A stretch of DNA of 64,000 nt, taken from assembly GCF_013322225.1 (NCBI RefSeq), contig NZ_JAAMFB010000016.1:248001-312000 (forward strand), read 5' to 3'. Positions 1 through 8,721 of the stretch are shown here, piece by piece (the stretch's first letter is position 1; every line of letters starts with the position of its first letter). The notes under the pieces were generated by a model. That model worked only from the letters and a program-made list of their open reading frames with translations, was not told the origin of the DNA and ran no database searches. The position numbers and the translations under genes are program-made. The stretch comes from Agrobacterium larrymoorei (lineage in GTDB: Bacteria; Pseudomonadota; Alphaproteobacteria; Rhizobiales; Rhizobiaceae).

Positions 1-413
1 GCATTTCGGGGCTGGAGGCAGGCGCTGACGATTATCTGGCCAAGCCTTTCGACCCGCGAGAACTGGTTCTGCGCATCAACAATATCCTGAGGCGCAACGC
101 CTCGCCGGATACGCCAAAGATCGAGCAGATCATTTTCGGACCCTACAACTTCTCTCTTCCGAAGAAGGAATTGCGGCGCGGTGCCGAAGTCATCCGGCTA
201 ACGGATCGCGAGCAGGACATCATGCTCCTTTTCGCCATCAGAGCTGGCGATACGATCCCCCGACACGAACTGGTGGATGCCGATGCCGACGTGGGCGAGC
301 GCACCATCGACGTACAGATCAACCGGCTGCGTCGCAAGATCGAGGACGACCCGGCAAATCCGGTTTACTTGCAGACGGTGCGCGGCATCGGCTACCGTCT
401 GAGCGTTGATTGA
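1..413 (+). CDS. OmpR-family response regulator (5'-truncated by window edge)
   Basis: The first codons of the gene lie before the window; about 136 residues are visible in the frame that begins at base 3. They start in the C-terminal part of the receiver domain (EAGADDYLAKPF, with the conserved Lys-Pro-Phe near visible residue 15). They then run through a linker into a winged-helix DNA-binding domain that ends in VRGIGYRLSVD, the usual OmpR/PhoB ending. The phosphorylated Asp is outside the window. The gene lies 42 bases upstream of a histidine kinase on the same strand, so the two very likely form one two-component system. The signal sensed cannot be told from the sequence. Confidence 0.93.
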   Translation, partial: ISGLEAGADDYLAKPFDPRELVLRINNILRRNASPDTPKIEQIIFGPYNFSLPKKELRRGAEVIRLTDREQDIMLLFAIRAGDTIPRHELVDADADVGERTIDVQINRLRRKIEDDPANPVYLQTVRGIGYRLSVD

Positions 414-455
414 CGACAGGCGCGGCTGAATGGGCTGACGCGGGATAGGCGACGA

Positions 456-1835
456 ATGGCAAGCCTCGATTTTCTAGCAACAGTTCGCAGCAGCGCACCC
501 GCAAGGGGATGGCGTTTTTTTGTGAGATGGCTTCGGCACTGGCTACCGACAGGTCTTTATACCCGTTCGCTGCTCATCATCATCTTGCCGATGGTGCTGT
601 TGCAGGCCGTGGTCGCAGCCGTTTTCATGGAGAGGCACTGGCAGTTGGTTACGGAACGGCTATCCGCAGCAGTGACACGCGACATAGCAGCCATCATCGA
701 GCTTATCGAGACCGACCCTGAAGAGGATGATTACCAACGCGTCATCGAGATTGCGCGACAACGGCTGGAACTTAGCGTCTACATCGAGCCGAAAGCCGAC
801 CTCCCCGCCCCTCGTCCGGAGCCGCTGTTTTCAATCCTCGATACCATTCTTGCAGACCAGATCAGGACCCAGATCGGCAGGCCTTTCTGGCTTGATACCT
901 ATGGGAACGGCTCTCTGGTTGAAATCCGCATTCAGCTCGAAAACAAGACGCTCCGCGTCTTCACCCGCCGCAGCCAGGCCTATGCTTCCAACACCCACAT
1001 CTTTCTGGTCTGGATGGTGGGTGCCTCTCTGGTGCTGCTCGGCATTTCCATTCTGTTTCTGCGAGGGCAGATCCGCCCTATTCTGGCTCTGGCCAAGGCT
1101 GCCGAGAGTTTCGGCCGCGGTCAAAAGATCATGGCCTATTCGCCCAGAGGGGCGGATGAAGTAAGACGCGCTGGCCTCGCCTTTATCCTGATGCGGGAGC
1201 GTATCGAGCGACAGATGGAGCAACGCACCGCCATGCTGAACGGCGTCAGCCACGACCTGCGCACCATCCTCACCCGCTTCAAGCTGCAACTGGCATTGGC
1301 AGGCGACAACCCCGAACTCGAAGGGTTGGACAAGGATGTCGACGATATGCAGTCCATGCTTGAGGCCTATCTGGCTTTTGCGCGTGACGATGCGGAAGAA
1401 GATGTCGGCAATCTTGAGCTTCAACCCCTCATGGACAAGATCCATGCCGATTTCCTGATGTTCGGCAAGACAATGCGGTATCAGTTGAACGGGGTGGAGG
1501 AATTGACCGTTCGCCCCAACGCCTTTTCCCGTGTGATTGGAAACCTCGCCGCAAATGCCCAGCGTTACGCGAGCACGCTGGAAATCGAGCTTCGCCGCGC
1601 ACCCAAATCCATCACTCTCATCTTCGACGATGACGGACCCGGCATTCCACCGGACTCTAGAGAGGATGTGTTCAAGCCATTCTTCCGGCTGGATGAAGCC
1701 CGCAACCTCAACGCTTCCGGCACCGGCCTTGGCCTATCCATCGTACGCGATATTGCCCGAAGCCATGGCGGGGATGCGACTTTGGACGAAAGCCCACTGG
1801 GTGGTCTGCGCGTGATCGTTAAAATCCCGGCTTGA
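456..1835 (+). CDS. Sensor histidine kinase, EnvZ-like architecture
   Basis: 459 residues. An N-terminal membrane segment (about residues 38-58) and a second one (about 180-200) bracket a periplasmic loop of roughly 120 residues. A HAMP linker follows, then a dimerisation/phosphoacceptor helix with SHDLRT, its His near residue 266. The ATP-binding domain has DDDGPGIP (N/G1 box) and GTGLGLSIV (G2 box). This is the layout of EnvZ-type inner-membrane kinases that phosphorylate OmpR-class regulators, and its partner is the regulator gene just upstream. In the H box the usual Pro of HDLRTPLT is replaced by Ile (HDLRTILTR). The start codon at 456 has only a weak ribosome-binding site. Confidence 0.93.
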   Translation: MASLDFLATVRSSAPARGWRFFVRWLRHWLPTGLYTRSLLIIILPMVLLQAVVAAVFMERHWQLVTERLSAAVTRDIAAIIELIETDPEEDDYQRVIEIARQRLELSVYIEPKADLPAPRPEPLFSILDTILADQIRTQIGRPFWLDTYGNGSLVEIRIQLENKTLRVFTRRSQAYASNTHIFLVWMVGASLVLLGISILFLRGQIRPILALAKAAESFGRGQKIMAYSPRGADEVRRAGLAFILMRERIERQMEQRTAMLNGVSHDLRTILTRFKLQLALAGDNPELEGLDKDVDDMQSMLEAYLAFARDDAEEDVGNLELQPLMDKIHADFLMFGKTMRYQLNGVEELTVRPNAFSRVIGNLAANAQRYASTLEIELRRAPKSITLIFDDDGPGIPPDSREDVFKPFFRLDEARNLNASGTGLGLSIVRDIARSHGGDATLDESPLGGLRVIVKIPA

Positions 1836-1853
1836 TCCGGCAACTTGTGCCGC

Positions 1854-2195
1854 TCAGCACATCTTCTCGCCGTTGGGAACAGCCCGTTCCACAGCGGCGA
1901 GAACGATGTCACCATTCTCATCCGCAAAACCAAGCGTCAAGACTTCCGAACGAAATGGCCCGATCTGGCGCGGCGGGAAGTTCACGACACCCAACACCTG
2001 CCTGCCGACCAGCGTTTCCAGCGTGTAATGGACGGTGATTTGCGCGGACGACTTCTTGATGCCGATCTCTGGCCCGAAGTCAATTTTGATCTTGAACGCA
2101 GGCTTGCGCGCTTCGGGAAACGGCTCCGCCTCGATGATGGTCCCGACGCGGATATCGACCTTCTCGAAATCGGCGTAGCTTATCTCACCGCTCAT
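1854..2195 (-). CDS. csaA: CsaA-type tRNA-binding domain protein
   Basis: 113 residues forming a single EMAP/tRNA-binding OB-fold domain. It begins with [12 protein letters not shown] and contains [16 protein letters not shown], both typical of CsaA, a small dimeric export-related chaperone with a tRNA-binding fold. The length matches the family (about 110). It ends 18 bases from the kinase gene, which converges on it, and starts just upstream of the end of proC on the same strand. The export-chaperone role is known from Bacillus subtilis CsaA; the function in this lineage is inferred only. Confidence 0.88.
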   Translation of the reverse strand: MSGEISYADFEKVDIRVGTIIEAEPFPEARKPAFKIKIDFGPEIGIKKSSAQITVHYTLETLVGRQVLGVVNFPPRQIGPFRSEVLTLGFADENGDIVLAAVERAVPNGEKMC

Positions 2196-2212
2196 CGCAG
2201 CCCCTTATCCTG

Positions 2213-3031
2213 TCAGTTTGCCAGTTCTTCTGCACGCTTCTTGGCGGAAGCGATTGCTCTGTCGAACAGCGGCTGCATGCCATCTTCCGCCATCAACACT
2301 GAAAGCGCTGCCGCCGTCGTGCCGCCCGGCGACGTTACATTTTGGCGAAGTGTCGAAGCCTGTTCGGGGGACTGGTGCAGTAACTCACCAGCCCCCGCGA
2401 CGGTTTCCCGTGCAAGGCGCATGGCAAGGTCCGCCGGCAGGCCCGCTTTGCGGCCTGCCTCTGCCATGCACTCCACGAGATAAAACACATAGGCAGGGCC
2501 GCTGCCCGAAACGGCTGTGACCGCATCGATATCGGCCTCGGTCGCCACCCATTCGACAGGCCCGCTGACTTTCAGCAAGTCTTCGACTGTCTGCCGTTGT
2601 TCAGCGGAAACGGCATCGTTTGCATAGGCACCAGTCACGCCTCGACCAACCATGGCAGGCGTGTTCGGCATGGCGCGCACGGTCGCCGCCTTACCGAGAT
2701 GGCTTTCGATGTAGGAGAGCGTCTTGCCCGCAGCGACCGAAACAATCACCGTTTCTGCACCCGCCAAAGGCTTGAGCGGCGGGAGCACGGCATCCATCAA
2801 TTGCGGCTTTACGGCGAGAAACAGAATTCCCGCCTTCACATCCTGCGGTGCGCTCGTCGCATGCGAGGCACCAGCGTCAGCGATTGCCGCGGCCATGGCA
2901 TCCGATGGCCGCGGATCGACCACGATGATCGACGCACCCGGCACGCCCTTTTTCAGCCAGCCGGACAACATGGCACCACCCATGTTTCCAGCACCGATGA
3001 GAACGAGCGGACCAGACGCAAGCGAAATCAT
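2213..3031 (-). CDS. proC: Pyrroline-5-carboxylate reductase
   Basis: 272 residues; the last step of proline synthesis, reducing pyrroline-5-carboxylate with NAD(P)H in the cytosol. The N-terminal Rossmann motif GAGNMGGAMLSGW (about residues 11-23) binds the nucleotide. The C-terminal helical domain has TAVSGSGPAYVFYLVE and SPGGTTAAAL, which are ProC signatures. The ATG at 3031 is chosen because the open frame upstream of it has no ProC-like residues and the Rossmann motif should lie near the N-terminus. The stop of the upstream YbjN-domain gene is only 4 bases away, so the two are probably co-transcribed. Confidence 0.95.
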   Translation of the reverse strand: MISLASGPLVLIGAGNMGGAMLSGWLKKGVPGASIIVVDPRPSDAMAAAIADAGASHATSAPQDVKAGILFLAVKPQLMDAVLPPLKPLAGAETVIVSVAAGKTLSYIESHLGKAATVRAMPNTPAMVGRGVTGAYANDAVSAEQRQTVEDLLKVSGPVEWVATEADIDAVTAVSGSGPAYVFYLVECMAEAGRKAGLPADLAMRLARETVAGAGELLHQSPEQASTLRQNVTSPGGTTAAALSVLMAEDGMQPLFDRAIASAKKRAEELAN

Positions 3032-3035
3032 GGCT

Positions 3036-3536
3036 TCAAGCTTCCCCGACTGTTTCGAACAGGGCTGCTTCCATCGCGGATTTCGCGTCCATACCCGACC
3101 AGACGACGAACTGGAATGCCTGATAATATTGTTCGCAAGCTTCAAGCGCGCTGGAAAGCAGCACCTCCACCTGCTGGTTTGTAGGCTCGGCACCGCCAGC
3201 AAGCAGCAGGGACTGGCGGAAAATGATCACGTCTTCCTGACGCCAAAGGTCGAAATGCCCCATCAGCGTCTGGCAGTTGACGTGAGACAGCAGGCGGATA
3301 ACTTCGTTGACGCGGTGATCCGCAATCTTGATGTCGAATGCGCAAGCCAGATGAAGGGCTTCGAACTGCTCCATCCACGAAAACGAGACATGATAGTCTG
3401 CCCAGCGACCTTCCACCGTCATGGCAATTTCGTCCTCGCCAGAGCGCTCGAACGTCCAATCGTTGGATGCCGCAACAAACTCGATCATGTCGACCGGGTT
3501 GGAGTGACGCTCAACTTCAAATTCCATCAGGCTCAT
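3036..3536 (-). CDS. YbjN domain-containing protein
   Basis: 166 residues with no signal peptide or membrane segment. The fold resembles the YbjN/type III secretion chaperone-like family: an N-terminal alpha/beta part (DMIEFVAASNDWTFER) and a helical C-terminus with several Glu-rich stretches. ATG 3536 is preferred because a possible AAGGTG ribosome-binding site lies a few bases upstream, whereas the longer frame adds only basic residues. It precedes proC by 4 bases on the same strand. YbjN affects motility and stress responses in enterobacteria, but no function is established for this rhizobial branch. Confidence 0.8.
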   Translation of the reverse strand: MSLMEFEVERHSNPVDMIEFVAASNDWTFERSGEDEIAMTVEGRWADYHVSFSWMEQFEALHLACAFDIKIADHRVNEVIRLLSHVNCQTLMGHFDLWRQEDVIIFRQSLLLAGGAEPTNQQVEVLLSSALEACEQYYQAFQFVVWSGMDAKSAMEAALFETVGEA

Positions 3537-3602
3537 ACGGCACCTTTTCAGCCGGAGTTGAATGTTCTGTTCCGCACGCAAGGCACAAAAACGCACATAC
3601 AA

Positions 3603-3929
3603 ATGCCGGTTACATCAGTTTAGGACGATTACCCGACGCCGCCAGATTAACGCAGTGAACCTGTCTGGAGCTTACCGAGTTCGTTTCGAATCATCGTTGA
3701 AAATCAGTGTATAACGAGCGAGTCCCAGCGCCACCCCCCGCCCCTCCATTTTCCAGTGGGAACCGTGGATATCTCTTAGTTCGGAGGATCAGTTCAGAGT
3801 CATAACCGACTCTGCCGATTGCGTTTTTCGGGAGTGTCCACAGACGTTAAAAAAATGCGAATGAAAATGCTTGCTCTTTAAAGGCGAATCCGCACTCGGC
3901 AAAAAACTGCATCAAAACAACACAGAACG
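3603..3929. other. Intergenic stretch without recognisable gene
   Basis: About 330 bases between the YbjN gene and the ubiK terminator. No convincing coding frame was found. A short inverted repeat, CAGAGTC with GACTCTG, lies near 3796-3815. The part nearest 3600 presumably carries the promoter of the leftward YbjN-proC pair. Confidence 0.4.
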
Positions 3930-3958
3930 AAAAAGCCGGACCCTTTTCAGAGCCCGGC
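3930..3958 (-). terminator. Rho-independent terminator of ubiK
   Basis: Read on the minus strand, a 9-bp stem (GCCGGGCTC with GGGTCCGGC, two G-U pairs) with a short A-rich loop is followed by five T residues. It lies 36 bases after the ubiK stop codon. Confidence 0.7.
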
Positions 3959-3994
3959 CTAGCGTCAGATTTTCAATCAGAGTTAAGGATCGCG

Positions 3995-4258
3995 TCAGGA
4001 GGCGTCGGATGAAAGCCGGGCTTCGAGTGCTTCTATCCTTGCGCGCAGCGCGTCGTTTTCATCGCGGGCCTTGATAGCCATCTCGCGCACCGCATCGAAC
4101 TCCTCGCGTTTTACCACATCGAGGCTATTGAGCCAACGATCCGCCTGCGCGTGAAATGCCTGCTCCATTTCCTTGCGCACGCCCTGCGCGGCTCCTGCGG
4201 CATCCGTCATAAGTTTTGCGAATTCATCGAAAATGCGATTGGTTCCGGTCGTGCTCAT
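3995..4258 (-). CDS. ubiK: UbiK-family accessory factor (BMFP domain)
   Basis: 87 residues. An amphipathic N-terminal helix (NRIFDEFAKLMTDAAGAAQG) is followed by a helix and then a C-terminal leucine/alanine-rich coiled coil (ENDALRARIEALEARL). This is the two-part layout of UbiK/YqiC, which aids ubiquinone biosynthesis in E. coli and forms membrane-associated trimers. The length matches the family. The gene is monocistronic and ends in a clear terminator. The ubiquinone role in this organism is inferred from the family. Confidence 0.82.
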   Translation of the reverse strand: MSTTGTNRIFDEFAKLMTDAAGAAQGVRKEMEQAFHAQADRWLNSLDVVKREEFDAVREMAIKARDENDALRARIEALEARLSSDAS

Positions 4259-4558
4259 GGCGCTTCGTCCTCGTCAGTGTCAGGAGAGCAGCTCTGCTCT
4301 TTCCAGTTCATGCAGATCAGGTAGGCACTCACCCGCCGCCTTGCAAGCGAAAACAGGAATATGGCCTGCGGTAACCTTACCATCGGCCGCCTTGGATGCG
4401 CCAAAGAATCGCCTTGACCGCACCCTTTTCAACCGCCATTTTCGCCCACCGAAAAGGTTGCAGAAATGCGCCCGGCCTCCGGGAATCCAAGGGTTCCTTT
4501 CGTCAACGATTATAATGGAACCCGCCAATTGCTCGGACCGCTTGCCCAGTTCTCCATA
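4259..4558. other. Divergent intergenic region between ubiK and lgt
   Basis: 300 bases that should hold the promoters for ubiK (leftward) and lgt (rightward). A frame of 111 codons crosses it on the minus strand, but it overlaps the lgt start and has no family-like features. No RNA gene was recognised. Confidence 0.4.
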
Positions 4559-5380
4559 ATGCCATTTCCAAATATCGATCCGATCGCCTTCTCTCTTGGA
4601 CCGCTTTCGATCCACTGGTACGGCATCGCATACGTCGTCGGCATCATGCTGGGCTGGTATTATGCGCGCAAGCTGAGCCTGAACGAAAGCCTTTGGCCAC
4701 AGAATAAGTCACCGGTAACACCGGTGCATCTGGATGATTTCATCGTCTGGGCGGCGGCGGGTATCGTGCTGGGTGGCCGTATAGGCTATGTCCTTTTCTA
4801 CGATTTCCCGGCCGTCATGCAAAACCCCATCCGCGCCATCGAAATCTGGAACGGCGGCATGTCATTCCACGGAGGCTTCCTCGGCACGACAATCGCCATG
4901 TTTCTCTTTGCAAGACGCCACAACATCCCGGCGTGGAGCATGTTCGACATCATCGCTGCCGTTGCACCTGTCGGCCTTCTGTTCGGGCGCATCGCCAATT
5001 TCATCAACGGAGAGCTCTGGGGGCGCATCACCGATGTGCCATGGGCGGTCGTGTTCCCAACAGGCGGCCCCTTCGCCCGCCACCCTAGCCAATTATATGA
5101 GGCAGCGCTTGAAGGCCTGCTGCTCCTCATCGTCATCGCCATCCTTATCTATGGCGTTAAGGTACTGAAGAGACCCGGCACCGTGACGGGGGTATTCGTC
5201 GCGGGCTATGCGCTGTCTCGCATTTTCGTGGAATTCTTCCGCGAGCCGGATGCCCAAATCGGTTATCTCGCGGGGAACTGGCTGACCATGGGAATGGTTC
5301 TATCGACGCCCATGGTAGCCTTCGGCCTATGGGCCGTTATCCGCGCCAACCGTGCCGCCACCGTCCCGCAGAATGGGTGA
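4559..5380 (+). CDS. lgt: Prolipoprotein diacylglyceryl transferase
   Basis: 273 residues; an inner-membrane enzyme that moves diacylglycerol from phosphatidylglycerol to the lipobox Cys of prolipoproteins. Seven hydrophobic segments can be traced. Signature elements are [20 protein letters not shown] (the Lgt signature, with Ala for the usual Gly in GRxGNFIN) and [10 protein letters not shown] 4559 begins [20 protein letters not shown], a typical Lgt N-terminus; the longer in-frame start is not family-like. It leads a same-strand cluster with the methyltransferase gene 6 bases downstream. A lipoprotein substrate is encoded at 8718. Confidence 0.96.
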   Translation: MPFPNIDPIAFSLGPLSIHWYGIAYVVGIMLGWYYARKLSLNESLWPQNKSPVTPVHLDDFIVWAAAGIVLGGRIGYVLFYDFPAVMQNPIRAIEIWNGGMSFHGGFLGTTIAMFLFARRHNIPAWSMFDIIAAVAPVGLLFGRIANFINGELWGRITDVPWAVVFPTGGPFARHPSQLYEAALEGLLLLIVIAILIYGVKVLKRPGTVTGVFVAGYALSRIFVEFFREPDAQIGYLAGNWLTMGMVLSTPMVAFGLWAVIRANRAATVPQNG

Positions 5381-5386
5381 TATGCC

Positions 5387-6487
5387 ATGCCGACCCCTCT
5401 TGCCCGTCGCATCAAGTCGCTCATCCGCCTCAACGGCCCCTTAAGCGTCACCGACTTCTTCTCACTCTGCCTGGCTGATCCCGAACACGGCTATTACAAG
5501 ACGCGCCAGCCTTTTGGTCGCACGGGCGATTTCGTCACTGCCCCGGAAGTCAGTCAGCTCTTTGGTGAAATGCTGGGCGTCTTCATTGTCCATGCCTGGC
5601 AGCGTCATGGCACCCCTGGCAATGTGAGGCTGGTCGAGATCGGCCCCGGTCGCGGCACCATGATGGCGGATATGCTGCGCGTCATCCAACGCATCGCCGC
5701 CCCGCTCTATGATGCCATGAGCGTGCATCTCGTCGAAACAAGCCCGCGAATGACGGAAACGCAGCGTCAGACGCTCGCCGGGCACGACGGCAAAATTACA
5801 TGGCACGATAGCTTCGATGATGTTCCTCCCGGCTTCCTGCTGATCGCCGCCAATGAGTTGTTCGACGCGATCCCGATACGGCAGTTCGTGAAGACGCCAC
5901 AGGGCTTCCGCGAACGAGTGATCAGCCTTGATGCCGAGGACGAACTGGTCTTTGCGACGGGTGTAGCGGGGATCGATCCGCACTTGCTGCCGCCCTTGGC
6001 GGAACGCCAGCCATTAGGCACCATTTTCGAATATTCTCCCGCCCGCGAAGCGGTAATGACAGCCATCTGCGAGAGACTGAAATCGACCAGCGGCACCGCG
6101 CTCATCATTGATTACGGCCATATCGTTTCAGGTTACGGCGACACGATGCAGGCGCTGCGAATGCACGAATTCGACCCCGTACTCGCCCACCCCGGCGAAG
6201 CGGACCTGACCAGCCACGTGGACTTTGAAAGCCTGATCAAGACGGCGGAAGCCTGCGGCGTTCACGTCAACGGGTCGCTGGCGCAGGGTGATTTTCTTTA
6301 CGGCCTCGGTTTGAAGGAAAGGGCGCAGGCGCTTGCCGCCAAGGCGACACCGGATCAGACCTTGCAGATTGCCGAAGCTGTCAATCGTCTGGCCGGTGAA
6401 GGTGCTGGCAAAATGGGCGAACTGTTCAAGGTTCTCGCCGTCTCCAGTCCGGCTGTCCACCTTTTGCCATTCCGTTCTTCGGATTGA
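5387..6487 (+). CDS. MidA/NDUFAF7-family SAM-dependent methyltransferase
   Basis: 366 residues of the class I methyltransferase family formerly called DUF185. Near the start is HGYYKTRQPFGRTGDFVTAPE, typical of the family. The SAM loop VEIGPGRGTMMADML is near residue 90, and ANELFDAIPIRQF follows in the middle. The mitochondrial orthologue NDUFAF7 methylates an arginine of a complex I subunit, so a role in NADH dehydrogenase assembly is plausible but not shown here. It lies 6 bases after lgt and about 150 bases before pgeF, probably in one transcript. Confidence 0.9.
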   Translation: MPTPLARRIKSLIRLNGPLSVTDFFSLCLADPEHGYYKTRQPFGRTGDFVTAPEVSQLFGEMLGVFIVHAWQRHGTPGNVRLVEIGPGRGTMMADMLRVIQRIAAPLYDAMSVHLVETSPRMTETQRQTLAGHDGKITWHDSFDDVPPGFLLIAANELFDAIPIRQFVKTPQGFRERVISLDAEDELVFATGVAGIDPHLLPPLAERQPLGTIFEYSPAREAVMTAICERLKSTSGTALIIDYGHIVSGYGDTMQALRMHEFDPVLAHPGEADLTSHVDFESLIKTAEACGVHVNGSLAQGDFLYGLGLKERAQALAAKATPDQTLQIAEAVNRLAGEGAGKMGELFKVLAVSSPAVHLLPFRSSD

Positions 6488-6635
6488 CAGCGGCACCGGC
6501 CTTGGGCCAACATCACGCAAAATCGAAGCAGAGATAAATCTGCCGTTGGGTGCCGTTGCACGGCGCATTCATTGGAAACACGCGCGAAACGATCCACGTT
6601 TAAACTCAGCGACATCGCCAAGGAATTATCACCTC

Positions 6636-7427
6636 ATGCAGGACGAAACGCTGCCGCTTCCCGTTCAAAGCCCGTTGCTCGCCTCAGCCGGAAGCCGCAT
6701 TCGGCACGGCTTTTTTACCCGTCAGGGCGGGGTATCGGAAGGCATCTATCGCGGATTGAACGTAGGTCTCGGCTCGGAAGACAAGCGTGAGGCCGTTCTT
6801 GAAAACCGTAAACGCGTGGCCGACTGGTTCGCCATGCCGGTCGAAAAGCTGGCGACCGTGCATCAGATCCATTCACCCGATGTCGTCGTGGTGGATGAAC
6901 ATTATAGCGGTGAAAGACCGCAGGCCGACGCAATGGTTACGGCCACCCCCCGAATGGTGCTTGGCGTTCTTGCAGCAGATTGTGGCCCGATCCTCTTTGC
7001 GGATGCTAATGCTGGCGTTATCGGCGCGGCTCATGCGGGCTGGAAGGGCGCAGTTTACGGTGTACTGGAAAACACCATCGAGGCCATGCTGCGTCTTGGC
7101 GCAAAGCGCGAAAACATCGTCGCGGTCCTTGGGCCTTCCATCAGCCAGGAAAATTACGAGGTCGGCCCTGAACGGGTGGAAAGCTTGAAGGAGCTTGACC
7201 CTGCCTACGACACCTATCTTGCGCCGTCACCCAATAAGGGCCACGCCTTTTTTGACCTGAAGCAACTGACCGTCGACCGTCTCGTTAAAGCAGGCGTTCG
7301 CGCAGAAAACCTCGGCATCTGCACCTATTCCGATGAAGAGCGCTTCTTTTCTTTCCGCCGCACCACGCATCTGTCGGAACCGGATTACGGGCGACAGATT
7401 TCGGCGATAGCAATTCTGGAGAACTGA
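6636..7427 (+). CDS. pgeF: PgeF/YfiH-family purine nucleoside phosphorylase (laccase domain)
   Basis: 263 residues. The three zinc-site elements of the family are present: HQIHSPD, AADCGPILF and AHAGWKG, contributing His, Cys and His. The enzymes were first called polyphenol oxidases/laccases. Later work gave purine nucleoside phosphorylase and adenosine deaminase activity, and the E. coli member has been linked to peptidoglycan editing. ATG 6636 is chosen because the upstream frame overlaps the methyltransferase gene and is not conserved-looking; an AGGAA sequence lies about 10 bases upstream. One base separates its stop from the next start. Confidence 0.92.
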   Translation: MQDETLPLPVQSPLLASAGSRIRHGFFTRQGGVSEGIYRGLNVGLGSEDKREAVLENRKRVADWFAMPVEKLATVHQIHSPDVVVVDEHYSGERPQADAMVTATPRMVLGVLAADCGPILFADANAGVIGAAHAGWKGAVYGVLENTIEAMLRLGAKRENIVAVLGPSISQENYEVGPERVESLKELDPAYDTYLAPSPNKGHAFFDLKQLTVDRLVKAGVRAENLGICTYSDEERFFSFRRTTHLSEPDYGRQISAIAILEN

Positions 7428-7428
7428 C

Positions 7429-8580
7429 ATGGCACTGCACTTCGACCAAGCTGAATTCGAGGCTCGCCGAGCGCGATTGATCGAGAAGATGGCGGAAGAA
7501 AAGCTGGACGCCGTCCTGCTCTTCGCACAGGAAAGCATGTACTGGCTGACAGGCTACGACACGTTCGGCTTCTGCTTTTTTCAGACGCTGATCGTCAAGG
7601 CCGATGGGACGATGACGCTGCTCACCCGCTCTGCGGATCTGCGTCAGGCGCGGCAGACCTCCAATATCGAAAACATCGTTATCTGGGTCGATCGCCTCAA
7701 TGCCGATCCGACACTCGATCTCAAGAACCTGCTGAGCGAAATGGACCTGCTCGGTTGCCGCATCGGCGTGGAGTTCGACACACACGGAATGACCGGTCGC
7801 GTTGCCCGCCTGCTGGACAATCAGCTTGCCAGCTTCGGGCAGATCGTTGACGCTTCCTATCTCGTCAGCACATTGCGCCTGGTTAAAAGCGAGGCCGAAA
7901 TCGTCTATGCAAAACGCGCTGGCGAGCTGGCGGACGATGCGTTGGATGCAGCGCTTGCACTCATCAAGCCCGGTGCGAATGAAGCCGATATTCTAGCCGC
8001 CATGCAGGGCGCGGTTTTTGCGGGTGGCGGCGATTACCCAGCCAACGAGTTCATTATCGGCTCCGGTGCCGATGCCTTGCTGTGCCGCTACAAGGCCGGT
8101 CGGCGCAAGCTGGATGAAACGGACCAGATAATGCTGGAATGGGCTGGCGTCAGCGCGCATTACCATGCAGCCATGATGCGCACCGTCGTGATCGGAGAGC
8201 TGGGGTTCCGCCACAAGGAGCTTTACAATGCCTGCGTTGAGAACATCCGCGCCATCGAGGAGGTTCTGCGTCCCGGCAATACATTTGGCGATGTTTTCGA
8301 TGTCCACGCCAAGGTCATGGATGAACGCGGTCTGACCCGCCACCGTCTGAACGCATGCGGTTATTCGCTGGGCGCGCGCTTCTCTCCGTCATGGATGGAG
8401 CATCAGATGTTTTATGCGGGCAACACACAGGAAATACTGCCGAATATGACGCTCTTCGTGCATATGATCATCATGGACAGCGATGCGGGCGTGGCCATGA
8501 CGCTTGGTCAGACTTACCTGACCACGGAAGGCGCACCGGAATCGCTTTCTCGCCACAGCCTCGACATACTGACTGCCTGA
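7429..8580 (+). CDS. M24-fold (creatinase/prolidase-like) protein lacking metal ligands
   Basis: 383 residues with the two-domain layout of the creatinase/Xaa-Pro aminopeptidase family. The N-terminal domain (about 1-135) is followed by a pita-bread domain starting near RLVKSEAEIVYAKRAGE. The five metal-binding positions of true M24 metallopeptidases look replaced. Where a metal Asp pair is expected the sequence reads LEWAGVSAHYHAAMMRT. The GHGIG-like His site reads CGYSLGARFSPSW, and the last Glu positions read LFVHMII and GVAMTLGQT. Creatinase and the ectoine hydrolase DoeA also lack these ligands, so a C-N hydrolase without metal is more likely than a peptidase. It follows pgeF immediately. 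Confidence 0.85.
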   Translation: MALHFDQAEFEARRARLIEKMAEEKLDAVLLFAQESMYWLTGYDTFGFCFFQTLIVKADGTMTLLTRSADLRQARQTSNIENIVIWVDRLNADPTLDLKNLLSEMDLLGCRIGVEFDTHGMTGRVARLLDNQLASFGQIVDASYLVSTLRLVKSEAEIVYAKRAGELADDALDAALALIKPGANEADILAAMQGAVFAGGGDYPANEFIIGSGADALLCRYKAGRRKLDETDQIMLEWAGVSAHYHAAMMRTVVIGELGFRHKELYNACVENIRAIEEVLRPGNTFGDVFDVHAKVMDERGLTRHRLNACGYSLGARFSPSWMEHQMFYAGNTQEILPNMTLFVHMIIMDSDAGVAMTLGQTYLTTEGAPESLSRHSLDILTA

Positions 8581-8700
8581 CGTGATTTGACTCTCTGCGA
8601 AATCAAACCGTACATTGCAGCCCACCCCTTCATGCCGGTTGAAAATCGATCTCGATTCTCTGCCGGCACTGATAACTCGGGCCGACTGACGGAGAGATAA

Positions 8701-8721
8701 ATGAAGGCAAACCTTCGATGA
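8701..8721 (+). promoter_or_regulatory. Minimal upstream ORF (MKANLR) overlapping the lipoprotein start
   Basis: A six-codon reading frame, ATG to TGA, is preceded by GGAGAG at 8691-8696. Its stop overlaps the lipoprotein start as ATGA at 8718-8721. The best ribosome-binding site in this leader belongs to the small frame and not to the lipoprotein, so the lipoprotein may be translated by re-initiation. It may also be a chance arrangement. Confidence 0.4.

Noticed and set aside
4280-4615. 111-codon minus-strand frame between ubiK and lgt
   Set aside because: Overlaps the lgt start, has no family-like residues and lies where two promoters are needed.
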